Origin: Anodontia alba
Lineage: Eukaryota > Mollusca > Bivalvia > Lucinida > Lucinidae
Reading direction: 5' to 3'
NCBI GenBank assembly: GCA_964016985.1
Contig: OZ024827.1
Coordinates: 75,278,953 to 75,342,952 of the forward strand
DNA length: 64,000 nucleotides
A model generated the notes under the pieces. That model had not been told where the DNA came from and ran no database searches. It was given only the letters and a program-made list of their open reading frames with translations. The translations under genes and the position numbers were made by a program. Below, piece by piece: positions 21,128 through 33,000 of this stretch (positions within the stretch are counted from its first letter, which is position 1; the number at the start of each line of letters is the position of its first letter).

Positions 21128-21316
21128 AAAACTTAAGATGTCATTAGTTAGCGTATCGTTAAAACTTTGATCATTAAATATTGCATATACGCTAATATTT
21201 TTGTCAGCAAAAATACCAGTGAATTAGATATTGTACTAACTAGAACAGTTAACATTTTGACTACTAACGAGCTCATTAAGGTAACGACGATTTGAACAAC
21301 TGGGCCCTGGACCTTT
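21128..21316. repeat. foldback frame K, copy 1 (left end lost)
   Basis: Frame K ends are GGGCCCAGTTGTTCAAAGC and its reverse, and the centre is an almost perfect hairpin with TGTGAGTAGCTTTTGCA. Here the right end GAACAACTGGGCCC remains. Confidence 0.6.
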
Positions 21317-21527
21317 GCTGTTTGCATATGCCATAAGGGCTCTTTTTTCCCAGGTTGCACATCATATATATACACAAGAACATTATGAAACATAAAGAAG
21401 TGGAGATCATCATTCTAACTATACAACAAAATATTCATCTATGCACTGTTTTCTTCAGTAAGGAAGTGTGGAAATAACCTGTTTGTTGTGAATGAAATGT
21501 GATTACACATTCATAACCTCTTTCAAC

Positions 21528-21739
21528 CAGGGCTCTGGAAATTCTGAAATCTGAATCGGTCCAGCTGATGACATCATCAATGAGCCAATTTCCAAAGTGA
21601 AAATATAATATCACCTGTCACGAAAACAAATGACAACTGGCAGTCCAATAAATCCTTTTAAATAATACACCTCAACTCCATTATATGACGGAAGTCCGGG
21701 TATAATGAGGATGGCATCATCAATAAATAGAGTCTGGTA

Positions 21740-21785
<46 letters not shown>

Positions 21786-22769
21786 AGACGATTTTGTTAT
21801 TTCCACCTCCGCAGGGTTTTCCTAGATTAACTATTTATAAACAACTGATTCCCGTCTTTTGTGTGTAAGTGCAAAGACGGCGGGAAACAGAAGAGACAGA
21901 ACGAAACGACTTTTGTGGACCTAATCAAGTCTAATAGAAAAGGCCTGCATGGGCGGTTTTGCAGTTTTCGGACCAGACTGCTTAAATTTTAAGCACTGAC
22001 CAATCTTTGTCTAGCACAAGTGGTGCATTACTTATTTTTACTGTGAAATCTACCTTGATTTATACTTCTGTGTTATGGCCACCAAAAAAAAAAAAAAAAG
22101 CAAACAATAAGACCCAGATCAAACGCCATTGTATGCGACGTCTGATCAGGACCTATACGGTTTGGGAATTATCATATCAGGGACCACCAAACTGCAAACC
22201 GTGTTGAACAAAACAATAAAAAAAAAAAAGAGGAAGAAAACAGGTGCGTCTTTAATCACTCAGTTGGGATTAAAGCAACCTTTGATCTTTTGGACACGCC
22301 GACTGCACCTGGTGTTTTGCAGTCTCCATGTATTCACACGTGTCACACAAATGGATTAATTATCAGACTACCATCTCTGATGATTCTTGTTAATCGCTTG
22401 TTTACTGCAAAAAGGACAGTGAAGTGTTGATTTTCTGACTATGTTTGGATAATGACGTAATTCATTTGTGTTGCGGTAGGTTGTTGTTATTCACCTGAGC
22501 TCTCCAATATACATGTCAAATGACCGTTTAGAGCCGTTTATTTACCATAATTACGCATTCAAAAGGTGCGCGGACGTTATCAGTTTGGGAAGACTTGACC
22601 GTTTGTGATTTTTTAGACATCATTGATTCGTGAAAATTGGTTGGGGGAAAATGGTGTTCACGGCACAAACCTGTTGGACCGAATTATGAGCATTTTCTGG
22701 TGTTTGAAACCGGTTCAGGATTCTTATTTTCAGTCCAGACCGGCTATTTTCCGGTTTTCCAGAGCCCTG
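21528..22769. mobile_element. hAT-type non-autonomous element, 1242 bp
   Basis: Terminal inverted repeats CAGGGCTCTGGAAA and TTTCCAGAGCCCTG. The 8 bp target duplication CTTTCAAC is exact at 21520-21527 and 22770-22777, the size made by hAT transposases. The interior has an A tract (about 44 bases at 21741-21784), a diverged copy of the shared hairpin core (22100-22168) and no transposase ORF. Confidence 0.88.
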
Positions 22770-23002
22770 CTTTCAACCTTTATCTGTGGGGCTATTTAAA
22801 TATGTTGTGAATGAAATCTAATTACACATTAATAACCCCTTTCTGGCCTTTCAACTTTTATTTGTGGGGCTATTAAAATAAATAAATAAAAATCAATGTT
22901 AATAAATAAATAATATATATAATTTATTTATCTATGTTATGTCATCATCTTGCCTAAGTAGTGCTACTATATAAGGTTAACCATCATTGAAGATCTTAAT
23001 CT

Positions 23003-23205
23003 TTAACTCCTTTATGTTGAGTGGACTCCTCTACCACAACTCTTTGGACTGGTCTATTTCCAATACCAGGGTTTCTGGTTAGTTTTTATTATAGAAATTC
23101 CTGTATTTAGTGCAAACAGTGTAAACCCTGATCAGATGCTGCATTTGCGGCATCTGATCTGGGTCTGCACTGTCTGCCAATTACCCTTTTGGAGTCTCCA
23201 GACAA
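23003..23205. repeat. chimeric MITE: frame D left arm, core, frame C right arm
   Basis: The left arm TTAACTCCTTTATGTTGAGT is frame D. The right arm CCAATTACCCTTTTGGAGTC is frame C. Between them lies the shared core (23105-23178). Confidence 0.7.
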
Positions 23206-23212
23206 AAAAAAA

Positions 23213-23370
23213 AAACAGTTAAACCTCCAATCACAATTGGCAGCAGACGATATTCTAAAATATCTTTTTTATTCTTCAGAGAAAATAAGGTTTGATATTT
23301 CATGTGAATTGTCTGCCAGCAGAAGTTCAAACAGTGACCTTAATAGCTGAATTTTACTGTATATTACATT
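23213..23370. repeat. foldback frame I, partial
   Basis: GTTAAACCTCCAATCACAAT and AGAAAATAAGGTTTGATATT; the right arm is truncated. Confidence 0.5.
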
Positions 23371-23615
23371 TTAACCCTTAAAATGCCAAGAAAACCTGCA
23401 TCTGAAAATGTCGTCTATTTATGTCGTCTGCTGAATATTCTTGCAAACTTTTCAAACCTATTTTTGCATACAGGCAAACAGTGTGGACCCAGATCAGACT
23501 GCTCCTAAAGGAACAGTCTGATCTGGGTCCACACTGTTTGCAGAAATGACTTTTAAAATCACAAGCAGATGACAAAGCAGACGACAATTGTTGTGATTGG
23601 CAGTTTAAGGGTTAA
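23371..23615. repeat. MITE frame E, copy 1
   Basis: Frame E: TTAACCCTTAAACTGCCAAT..ATTTTAAGGGTTAA with core GCAAACAGTGTGGACCCAGA. Outer arms hold GCAGACGACA motifs. Bounded by TTAA on both sides with CCC/GGG ends, as expected for piggyBac-type targets. Confidence 0.8.
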
Positions 23616-23654
23616 AAGTCATTAAAACAGTATTTCAAAATTTATAAAACTATT

Positions 23655-23843
23655 TTAATTCAACTCATTTTAGTCTGGAGGCACTCAAAAGGGTAATTGG
23701 CAAATAGTGCAGACCCAGATCAGATGCCACAGAATGTAGTATCTGATCTGGGTCTACACTGTTTGCAAATAGTTGAACCATTTTCTCTAGGTATATCTAA
23801 ATCACTTAGCCTGAAGGAGTTTATTCAATCAAAATGGGGTTAA
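23655..23843. repeat. MITE frame C, copy 2
   Basis: CATTTTAGTCTGGAGGCACT to CAAAATGGGGTTAA; good core at 23698-23767. Confidence 0.7.
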
Positions 23844-23875
23844 ATTACTGGCTGGATTTTGTAAAACATTTGAAG

Positions 23876-24087
23876 TACATAAATGTCCCAAAATTTCAAA
23901 CATTTTCTTCCATACCTTTTTGGCCTAGATTTTGCTTTTTATGCAGTTCTTCCTGAAGATAATGGCAAACAGTGTAAACCCTCATCAGACTGCTCCTTCA
24001 GAAACAGTCTGATCTGGGTCTACACTGTTCACGTATGCCATTTTGTCAGAACTTTTGGGTACGAAGTTTTAGGACATTTACCGTAGG
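23876..24087. repeat. MITE frame A, copy 3
   Basis: TAAATGTCCCAAAATTTCAA to TTTTAGGACATTTACCGTA. It ends where the next module array starts. Confidence 0.75.
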
Positions 24088-24089
24088 GC

Positions 24090-25085
24090 CAAAGATCTCT
24101 CACCTGGGACAACTTTCCCAAATGCCATCTTGGAACTGGCCTTTCGGTTCTGGAGAAGAAGTTCAAAATAGACTTTCAAGATGGCGGCCATGGCACAATT
24201 TTTGCTCTGATACATCCTACCAAGTTTCAAGTCAATTGGCCTTTCCCTTCTGAAGAAGTTCAAAATAGTTTTCAAGGTGGTGGCAATGGTGGACAAATTG
24301 GATTTTCAATCAAAACAATTTTTGCTACTTTTGGTGTACAAGTCGCCCTGACACTTTCTACCAAGGTTCAAAATAGATTCTCAAAATGGTGGCCGCCTTG
24401 GATTTCCAAGCTGATGTAATTTAGCTATTTTTGATCTGCTAGTCACCTTTATACTTCCAATGAAGTTTCGAGTTCACTGGTCTTTCAGGTAAGGAAAAGA
24501 ATTTCAAAACATATTTTCAAGATGGCAGCCATGGTGGCCATCTTGGATTTAGGACTGGAATGATTTTAGCTATTTTTTGATCTACAAATTCCCCAGACTC
24601 CCTAAGTTTTAAGTAAATTGACGTTTTGGTTCAGAAAAATAGATTTTCAAAATGGCAGCCACGGTGGCCTCTTGGATTTCTGATCGGAACGAGTTTACGT
24701 ACTTTTCATCTATAAGTCAACCTGACACCTTCTACCCTGTTTCGAGTCAATTGGCCTCTTGTTTCAGAAGAAGAAGTTCTAAATATATTTTAAATTAGAC
24801 TTCTTGATCGGAACGATTTTAGTGATTTTTGATCTATAAGTCACTCTGATACTTCCTACCAAGTTTTAAGTCAAGTGGGCTTTCTGTTCAGAAGAGGTTT
24901 AAATAGATTTTCAAGATGGCAGCCGTGGGTGCCATCTTGGATTTCGGATCTGAAAGATTTTGGCTATTTTTGATCTTCCAGTTACTACAATGCCCCATAC
25001 CAAGTTTTGAGTCAATCTGTTTCATAGTTTTGGAGGGGTGTTGAAAATGACAGATGGATGGATGGACAAAAGGCAAAGGCATAAG
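24090..25085. repeat. module array, about 130-150 bp units
   Basis: Units share CAAGATGGCAGCCATGGTGG, TTTTAGCTATTTTTGATCT, AAGTCACCCTGA and CAAGTTTCAAGTCAATTGGC. About six diverged copies, ending ATGGATGGATGGAC. Confidence 0.75.
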
Positions 25086-25244
25086 CTGACCTGGAGCTAA
25101 TAAAACAGTATAACATTTCATAAAAGTAATCACAGCAAAAATAACCCATTTAATGAGACGATTACTAATTTCTTTATTAAACCTTTGTTTATTATCACTT
25201 CCTCTTTGAAGAAAACCACAGAATTCCAAAAGATTTTAACACCA

Positions 25245-25403
25245 AGCTATGGGGAAATTCAGCAGACAACAAAGTGATAATATTTTTCTTATTCCTTGGG
25301 AGACAATTTGCATGAAGTGTCAGATCTTATTTTCTAGGAAAAATAAGAAAAACATTTCAAAATGTTGTCTGCTGAAATTTTTACCCAGCATGCAAAGTGT
25401 TAT
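25245..25403. repeat. foldback frame J
   Basis: AATTCAGCAGACAACAAAGT to TTTTTACCCAGCATGCAAAG; the left arm is shortened. Confidence 0.7.
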
Positions 25404-25449
25404 TAAGGAGATTGGCTACACAGGTCTAATACATGTATGTTTTCAGCCA

Positions 25450-25570
25450 TTATTTACAAGGTAGACAACTTTTGTGAATTCCTTTTTGCTTTCCCGACAG
25501 TAATCCCCTCTTGAAAAGAGGTCTACTTTATAAGGTAAAAAATTGCTCCCAGTTTTGACAGAATTACCTT
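25450..25570. repeat. Q-like repeat
   Basis: AATCCCCTCTTGAAAAGAGG and GACAACTTTTGTGAATTCCT resemble 5365-5640. Confidence 0.45.
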
Positions 25571-25704
25571 TCTTGAAAGTGTAAAATGTTCATGCCCCTT
25601 AACTTAGAATTTTATACCAGTTTCACATATGAATTACAAATCCATATTAATCAGAGAGGGGCCTTAGCATAGAGGCAAACAGTGTAAATACACCCAAACA
25701 AACT

Positions 25705-25925
25705 GCTGTGTTTGACCTAATTACCGCACTGTGTGCTTAGGTTTTTCAAAATTACTAGGAAAACTTACCGTAAAATATGTATGTGCCTATTAAGGGTACA
25801 CTTTTAAAAAAAAAAAGATCAGTAAAGGACTTATTTGACGATGTTTATGCAATTTTTTTTTTCTGATTTTCTTTATAAAAGCATATGTTGTGAGTACTCA
25901 TTTGAATTGCATCGACAAGTCAACT
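25705..25925. repeat. foldback frame L, left half
   Basis: GTGTTTGACCTAATTACCGC to GTACTCATTTGAATTGCATC; the right half is missing. Confidence 0.6.
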
Positions 25926-26655
25926 GTTTTTACAAAGTAACATGAGCCTAACATGATCAGAAGATCATTTTACTTATAAAGCGGGTTCCTGCCATCATGT
26001 CATCAGGTGACATTACCATTAAGTTCACATGATTTCTTCATGCAGCAACAAGTGAAAATGTAACATTGCATATGCGAACAGCCCAGATCTTTGCATTCTG
26101 ATGAGGTTACACATCATTTGCTGGATAGATTCTTCTGGATTTAGAAATTGTATCGGGTTGACAGGAAAGATCATTTTGATGAGCAGGTTGACATCTCAGT
26201 TTTCATAGATCCAATATTTGATATAGCGAAAATTAAATTTTAAAAAGATAAAACATCAACTTTATTAACAGTTAATGTATAAACACATTGGTAACATTCT
26301 GGAAACCTTACAAAACATATTTACTCATCATTTTCTCATGTGAAATATAAATTCTGTCAAAAAGATTTAACTCATAAAAGAGAAAGAATTCACTATCAAT
26401 GGTAATAACTGACAGGACAATTGCCACTCTTCTCACTGGTTATGTGTATATGTGTATTGTGGCGGGGGTGAGGGATGAAGGGAGCTGGTCTTAAAGGAAA
26501 TAACTTGCTTCTCACTGGGAGTGTGGTAAATTCTACACAATAAGAGTATCCCCAAGTTTTTGAAACAATTTGTCCTAAAGGAACTGAATTCCTGTCTGCA
26601 AAAGTTGTCTCCCTTTGAAAAATGGCAGTAACCTCTTCAGGTGTACCCATTCCCC
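25926..26655. other. downstream flank of the SLC38A7-like gene
   Basis: No ORF that I trust. It has the candidate poly(A) signal at 26261 and a Q-like stretch (26410-26620) with AAGTTGTCTCCCTTTG. Confidence 0.4.
26261..26266 (-). promoter_or_regulatory. candidate poly(A) signal of the SLC38A7-like gene
   Basis: AATAAA on the minus strand, about 1.0 kb after the stop. A MITE (26656-26885) and a foldback (26950-27072) would then sit in the 3' UTR. Confidence 0.3.
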
Positions 26656-26885
26656 TTAACCCATTTATGCCAAGTGGATTCTTCTACTTTAACTCTTTGG
26701 AGAGATTACTTTCCTATATAAGGGGTGTCTGGTTAGTTATTATTATTGTCAGGTTTTGTAGAAAGATCTGAACTTAATGCAAACAGTGTAGACACTGATC
26801 AAATGCCGTATTTTGCGGCATCCGATCTGGGTCTACACTGTTTGCCAGTCTCCCATTTATGGGACCCTAGGCATAAATGGGTTAA
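26656..26885. repeat. MITE frame D, full copy
   Basis: TTAACCCATTTATGCCAAGT to GGCATAAATGGGTTAA, TTAA-bounded. Core at 26778-26846. Probably in the 3' UTR or just beyond the SLC38A7-like gene. Confidence 0.8.
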
Positions 26886-26949
26886 CAGTAGCACACTTAT
26901 GAAGAAATTAGCAGACAAAAAATTAAAACATCCAGATCAGAGGTGATAT

Positions 26950-27072
26950 CAGGAAAATATTTTTCTTATTTCTTCACAAAACATATGTTGTGGTACTCAT
27001 TAGAAGTGCCACAGTGAGATGCTTCTAATTAGTACCCACAACATATGTTTTTTTGGAAAAATAAGAAAAATA
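26950..27072. repeat. foldback frame H
   Basis: Arms ACATATGTTGTGGTACTCAT and ATGAGT-type reverse, with TTTTTCTTATTTCT at both ends. About 200 bases past the SLC38A7-like stop. Confidence 0.75.
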
Positions 27073-27271
27073 TTAACAATGTTTGGTTGAAAAAAACGCC
27101 TTATCTGGAGCTATGATTTTTTTTCTAATTTTTCACTATTCATACAAATCCTCTCAATATGCAAATGAAACATTAAGCTCTGTTTTCCCATGGAAAAATG
27201 CAAAAATATTTAAAAAGGATATTTGTTAATATTTGGCATACAAGGGTAAAGTGCAACCTGAAAAATTTGTT

Positions 27272-27471
27272 CTAGTTTTGCTTGCATGTAAATTTTGATC
27301 TGTCTGGTTTCACACCTCTGGAAATATTTATTGTAGACTGTGTCAAAGTTAGTCCAAATATAAATGCTCCAATAACAAGGAAACAACATGAGAACCCAAC
27401 TAGAAATTTTCTTCTTCTAGTCCAGCCTTTTTCATCCACATTGGATAAGGAGGATGCTAACAAACACATTC
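27272..27471 (-). CDS. SLC38A7: SLC38A7-like last coding exon, TM11 and C-terminus
   Basis: The acceptor is TTTTCTCTTACAG. It completes the Gly of FVFPG, then reads MCLLASSLSN, WTRRRKFLVG and LVIGAFIFGLTLTQS, with a 24-residue polar tail to TAG at 27274-27272. GAFIFG in the last helix is shared with SNAT7. Confidence 0.88.
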
Positions 27472-29992
27472 CTGTAAGAGAAAACAAAAGAACTCTGCTG
27501 AATGACTATGTCGCGACTGCTGATGGTATTTAAGAAACAGAGCTAAAGTTACAGACTAAACATTGTTCAGCCATGCGTGAAAAGTAGGTCAAGGTCAGTC
27601 ATGGTCGATAGCAGTGGGCAGGGTGCGTCATGGCAGATGTGTATGAAATTTCATAAGCCTAGAAGCCTTGGTGTTTGAGAAACACCCAGACTTAACATTG
27701 TTGATGCCAACAAGGACAACAATGCCAAACGATGCCGCAAAGTGATCCCCATGTCATTTCTGCTTGCTAAAAGTATTGTGACAACAAGATGCTCTACTGT
27801 CCTTTTATCATCACTTGGTTTTTGCTTGACATTTGATATTTATTTTAACCCATTGTTGTCTGGAGACTCCTAAAAGGATAATTGGCAAACAGTGTAGACC
27901 CAGATCAGATGCCACAGAATGCAGTCTGATCAGGGTCTCCAATGTTTGTAAAATAGTTCAGCAATTTCTCTTCAGGAATATCTAAATTACATAGTTTGAC
28001 ATACCTAAAATTGAAATTAGAATCAGAATATATAGTGTAGGGAGTTCATTCAGTCTACAATGGGTTAAATGAAAATATTTTATTCTGATTGAGCATATCT
28101 GGAACAATATTGTGAAAATTTGAATAATCAGAATTTGTTGAAAATATGCCTCCAACTTATCTACCCTACCAATTTTTACATTATATGCAGCCATTTTTAC
28201 TACTGAAAAAAGTGGAAATAATCAGGGTTTTTTTAAAACAAAAAAATAGAATAAAAATTATTGTAGTTACGACAAAAGGGTTTGCATTAACCATTACCAC
28301 TCTCTTGGCTTATTCGGCAGATGATAAATTGAGGATATTTTTCTTATTTTCCCAGAACAGGATTTGACATTTCATGCAAATTGTCTCCATTGTTGCATGA
28401 AATGTCAAAAGCTGTTTTCTGGGAAAAATAAGAAAAATATTTCATTATGTTGTCTGCTGAAAAATTTACCCAGAGTGCTAAGCGTTAAGTTATGAGAAAA
28501 GCTTGCAAGTTTACTTCTCTACATACAGCACAAGGCAAATGATAACTTTCTGGACGCTGTTGAAAGCAGAGTAGACATATGCCAGTGTGTATTCAATCAT
28601 ACCCAATGAGGTTCTGTATAATACAGCATATTGTTGATTTTACATTCAAGATATATATTGTGACTTGGGAGTACTTATTAGAATCACCAAACTATCCTGA
28701 GGAGATTCTAATGAGTAAACAAATATAAGAAAAGTAGCATAAATTATTTTCTGCATATCATTATATCTGAAGCCAGAAGACTTTTTGAGGTTGAGTATTT
28801 GGTGATAATTCTGGGATAATTTTTTTTATTAGCTCGCCTGAACAACGTTCACGGAGAGCTATTGTACTACCCCCGGCGTCGGTGTTGGCGTCGGCATCCA
28901 CAAATGTTAAAGTTTTCGTTACAATTTTTAAGACCTCATTATTTCCTAACCTTATTACCGATTTGATTCATCTTTGGTATGATGATACATATTGGTCCAA
29001 AATTTTGTGCAGTACCATCCCCACCACTCTAGGTCATGTGAAGGTCAAGGTCACAGACTTAGAATTTTCATGTTAAAATTTTATGTCAAAGTTTTTAGGA
29101 TCTCATTACTTCTACACTAAATGATGGATTTTGTTCCTATTTGGTATTATGATAGACACTGGTCAAAAGTTTCTATCAGCACCATCAGCACTCATGACCG
29201 TGACCTTGAGGTCGAGGTCACAGACTTAGACTTTAAATGTTAAAGTTTTCGTTAAAGTTTTTAAGACCTCATTATTTCCTAACCTTATCACCGATTTGAT
29301 TCATCTTTGGTATGATGATACATATTGGTCCAAAATTTCATGCAGTACCATCCCCACCACCTTAGGTCAAGGTCAAGGTCACAGACTTAGAATTTTCATG
29401 TTAAAATTTTACGTGAAAGTGGATCTCATTACTACTAAACTAAACAATAGATTTAGTTCCTATTTGGTATTATGATAGATACTGATCAAAAGTTTTCATC
29501 AGCGCTCATGACCATGACCTTGAGGTCGAGGTCACAGACTAACAATTTAAAATGTTAAAGTTTTTGTTTAAGTTTTTAAGACCTCATTAAATCCTAACCT
29601 TATCACATATTTGATTCATCTTTGGTATGATGATACATATTGGTCCAAAATTTTGCACAGTACCATCCCCACCACCCTAGGTCATGTCAATGTCAAGGTC
29701 ACAGACTTTGAATTTTAATGTTAAAATTTTACGTCATAGTTTTTAGGATCTCATTACTTCTATACTACATGATGGATTTAGTTCCTATTTGGTATCAAGA
29801 CAGATACTGGTCAGAAGTTTTATCAGCACCATCAGCATTAATGACCATGACCTTGGGGTCGAGGTCATAGCCTTAGAATTTTAAAAATGTTAAAATTTGT
29901 GTTTAAGACCTCATTATTTCCTAACCTTATCACTGATTCGGTTTGATGAAAATTTTGCGCATTGCAGTCACCCCCCCCCCCACCCCCCCACA

Positions 29993-30048
<56 letters not shown>

Positions 30049-33000
30049 CATGTCAAAATCAAGGTCACGGACTTAGAATATTCCAGAAACAAAATGTGCA
30101 ATATCAGGCGAGCTATCCTGTCTGGCGACAGGTCTTGTTTCTTCATAAAAACATATGTTGTGAGTACTCATTAGAAGCACCTCACCGAAGCACTTCTAAT
30201 GAGTACCCACAACATACGTTTTATATAAGAACTGAGAAAATTATCCACAAATTATCACAAAATACTTTCCTTAACAAGTCCTCTGATGAATGTGCATTGT
30301 GCACACTGATCAGGTGTCTTCTCTGTTAGGGACATTAACTCTTCCCCGCTAGTGGTGACTTTTGTTGTCTGCTGATAACCTTTGCAAACAGTTTGGACCC
30401 AGATCAGGCCCGACAAAACATCAGGCCTGATCTGCAGCCAAACTGTTTTACACTCTGATGGTATTCCTGAAAGATTTTTTTGAAAAAGTTAATCTTAAAA
30501 AAATCGACAGACGACAAAAAAGCATGCAAAATTACCCAGCATGCAAAGAGTTCACTTGCAGTGTTCTGGTGCACGTGCAAGCTGTTAAGGTGCCAGTCAC
30601 AACAGCAGAAGACAACTTTCTACAATATTTTTTCACGTGAGCAGATGTTTCACATAAAATGTCAAGCTTTATCTGCTTGGAAAAAATAAAAAAAAAACAT
30701 TTCAGTATATCGTCTGCTGTGAGAAAGGAGGTCTTCCAGACATATGAAGCCAACTAATGTCCAGATCAATCTGCATTTGGTTTTTGATCTAAAGCTTGCC
30801 ATGAAAAACAAATGACAACTCTTGATCATCTACTTTTGTTAAATTTAATTGGAATGTAAAGGTGATATAAGGTGACCCAATGATTCTGTGAGCAATCTGG
30901 GAAGGCAAATAGCTCCAGGTATTGCTATTTTCCTTAGTTCCCCACAAAAATGGGTATGTTGTGGGTACTCATTAGAAGTGCCTCACTGAGGCACTTCTAA
31001 TGAGTACCCACAACATACGTTTTTATGGTAAAATAAGAAACATATCCCTGACACTCCCATATAGCTCCAGATAAGGCATTTTTTTCATCTGAAAAGTAGA
31101 TATTTTTCTTATTTCTCCACAAAAACATATGTTGTGGATACTCATTAGAAGTGCCTCACCAAGGTACTTCTAATGAGTACCCACAACATATGTTTTCATG
31201 GAGAAATAAGAAACATCTGAAAAGTTCTGATATTTTTCTTATTTCTCCGCAAAAACATATGTTGTGGGAACTCATTAGAAGCTCCTCACTGAGGCATTTC
31301 TAATGAGTACCCACAACATATGTTTTCATGGAGAAATAAGAAAAATATTATCTGGATACCCCTTCTTATCCAGAACTATGTAAGGTCCTAATTATACTGT
31401 GCAAATGCAAAGGTAGGGGGAGTTTCTTTGTCTGCATACCATAAGTGCTATTTTCTTGCTGTGCATCTCAGTTAAATGAAACGTACCTGGAAATACAAAG
31501 ATGAACACAGCAGCAAAGGCTCCCAGAAGTTCTATCACAACCCCAATATTGGGGATAAACACAGCTAAAACTAGAGTTGCTATGAACCATACTATAGTCG
31601 TTATTATACGACGAAGACGCTCTTGTCTATGTATCACATCTGGACTTAAACCACGTAGATCTGTCCACAAACACAAGAAGGCTGCCCTGTAAAAAAGAAG
31701 AAAAAAAAATACAAATTGGCTCTTACAGAACAAGAGAGCAAAGAAAAAGTTTCACAACTTTAGGTAAGATGAGTATTTAGAAAGCATGTTCTGGACTGCA
31801 AGATTCTTGACTGATGCATATATGATCAGTCTGAAATTTAATTTTGATTAATTCTGCTACTGTATTTTAATCTATTTGTCATCTAAAGAACAAGAATTAT
31901 CAGTATTTGGGCAATAGTTAAGCTAATTAAAATAAAAAAAACCCTAAATCTCATAAAAAGGATACCCTATAACTCCACCTCTGGGAGCCCCTGGGACCTT
32001 TGTTCCCCCGAGAGAAAACCCTGTGCAGATAAATATGGTGGATAAAGAGACATGTCTATAACAAGCAGTTTGACATCAGTAGTGTTTGCTGTTCAATTGT
32101 GATTTTGTCAAATGCTCCTTTTCATAATAATGGACCTGTCCAAATCAAATGATGGAAGGATCTGTTTTGGATATTTAGGAGTGGAAGCATTATCCTATTT
32201 CCCGATAATATTACGATATCTTAACTCCTTACCATATTAGTCCTGAAATTTGAACAAGTCCATTTTACTTATTATTGATAAGTCTAAAACTGCTTGATGA
32301 ATGGCAAACAGTGTAGACCCTGATCAGATGCCGCAGAATGCGGCATCTGATCAGGGTCTACACTGTTTGCTCAGGCTGTCTGAGTAAATGTAGTATGTTT
32401 TTTGTTCAGCATTTCACATAAAGCAATCAATGTTTCCCCCAGGGGTGGGGTGGCTGTATTCAGACAATTTTGAAAATCGCATGTCTAATTCCTTTAGCCC
32501 CTGAATTCTAATTGTCAAAAATCCCATGGGTGAGCTTAACATTTTTCACTTATGTTCCTGAAGAATTTCCAGCTCAGATATCTAAAATGCCATCCCTGTT
32601 TTCAAATGGTCTTGCAAATTCTCAAGAGAAATTATGTTTTTGCTGTCTAATCCTCAGGGAATCCTCACCACCTGTCATCTGGGGGAACCCTTTATAGAGG
32701 CATAACTTAGTAAAATCTTGTGGTAAGCTTTTTGCTCAATCCATTACACATAACTTAAATCTTACCTTCCACAGAAGAGCAGTATTGGGTATGTTGTATA
32801 AGTCTTCACTGCTATCAATATGACAGCTATTAATACAGCAGCATCTTGATCGTACGACAATAAAATATCTGATGTGACGTCGTCTCCAATTGTCAGAAAT
32901 CCAAATGCAGCTGTCCCTGTATAAGTGATAACACATAATACCATGGCCACTGACACCGTCTTTGAGAATTGTTTCAGGTTTCTGGGAGCCATACATGAAT

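Noticed and set aside
26396..26650. 84-codon minus-strand ORF near the SLC38A7-like gene
   Set aside because: Lies in a dispersed Q-like repeat; no family recognised.
27282..27533. 83-codon plus-strand ORF
   Set aside because: Antisense shadow of the last SLC38A7-like exon.
29943..30329. 128-codon ORF with His-Thr repeats
   Set aside because: Translation of a (CA)n microsatellite and flanking repeats.
32304..32370. Rho-independent terminator
   Set aside because: The hairpin is a MITE core in a eukaryotic intron with no U tract.
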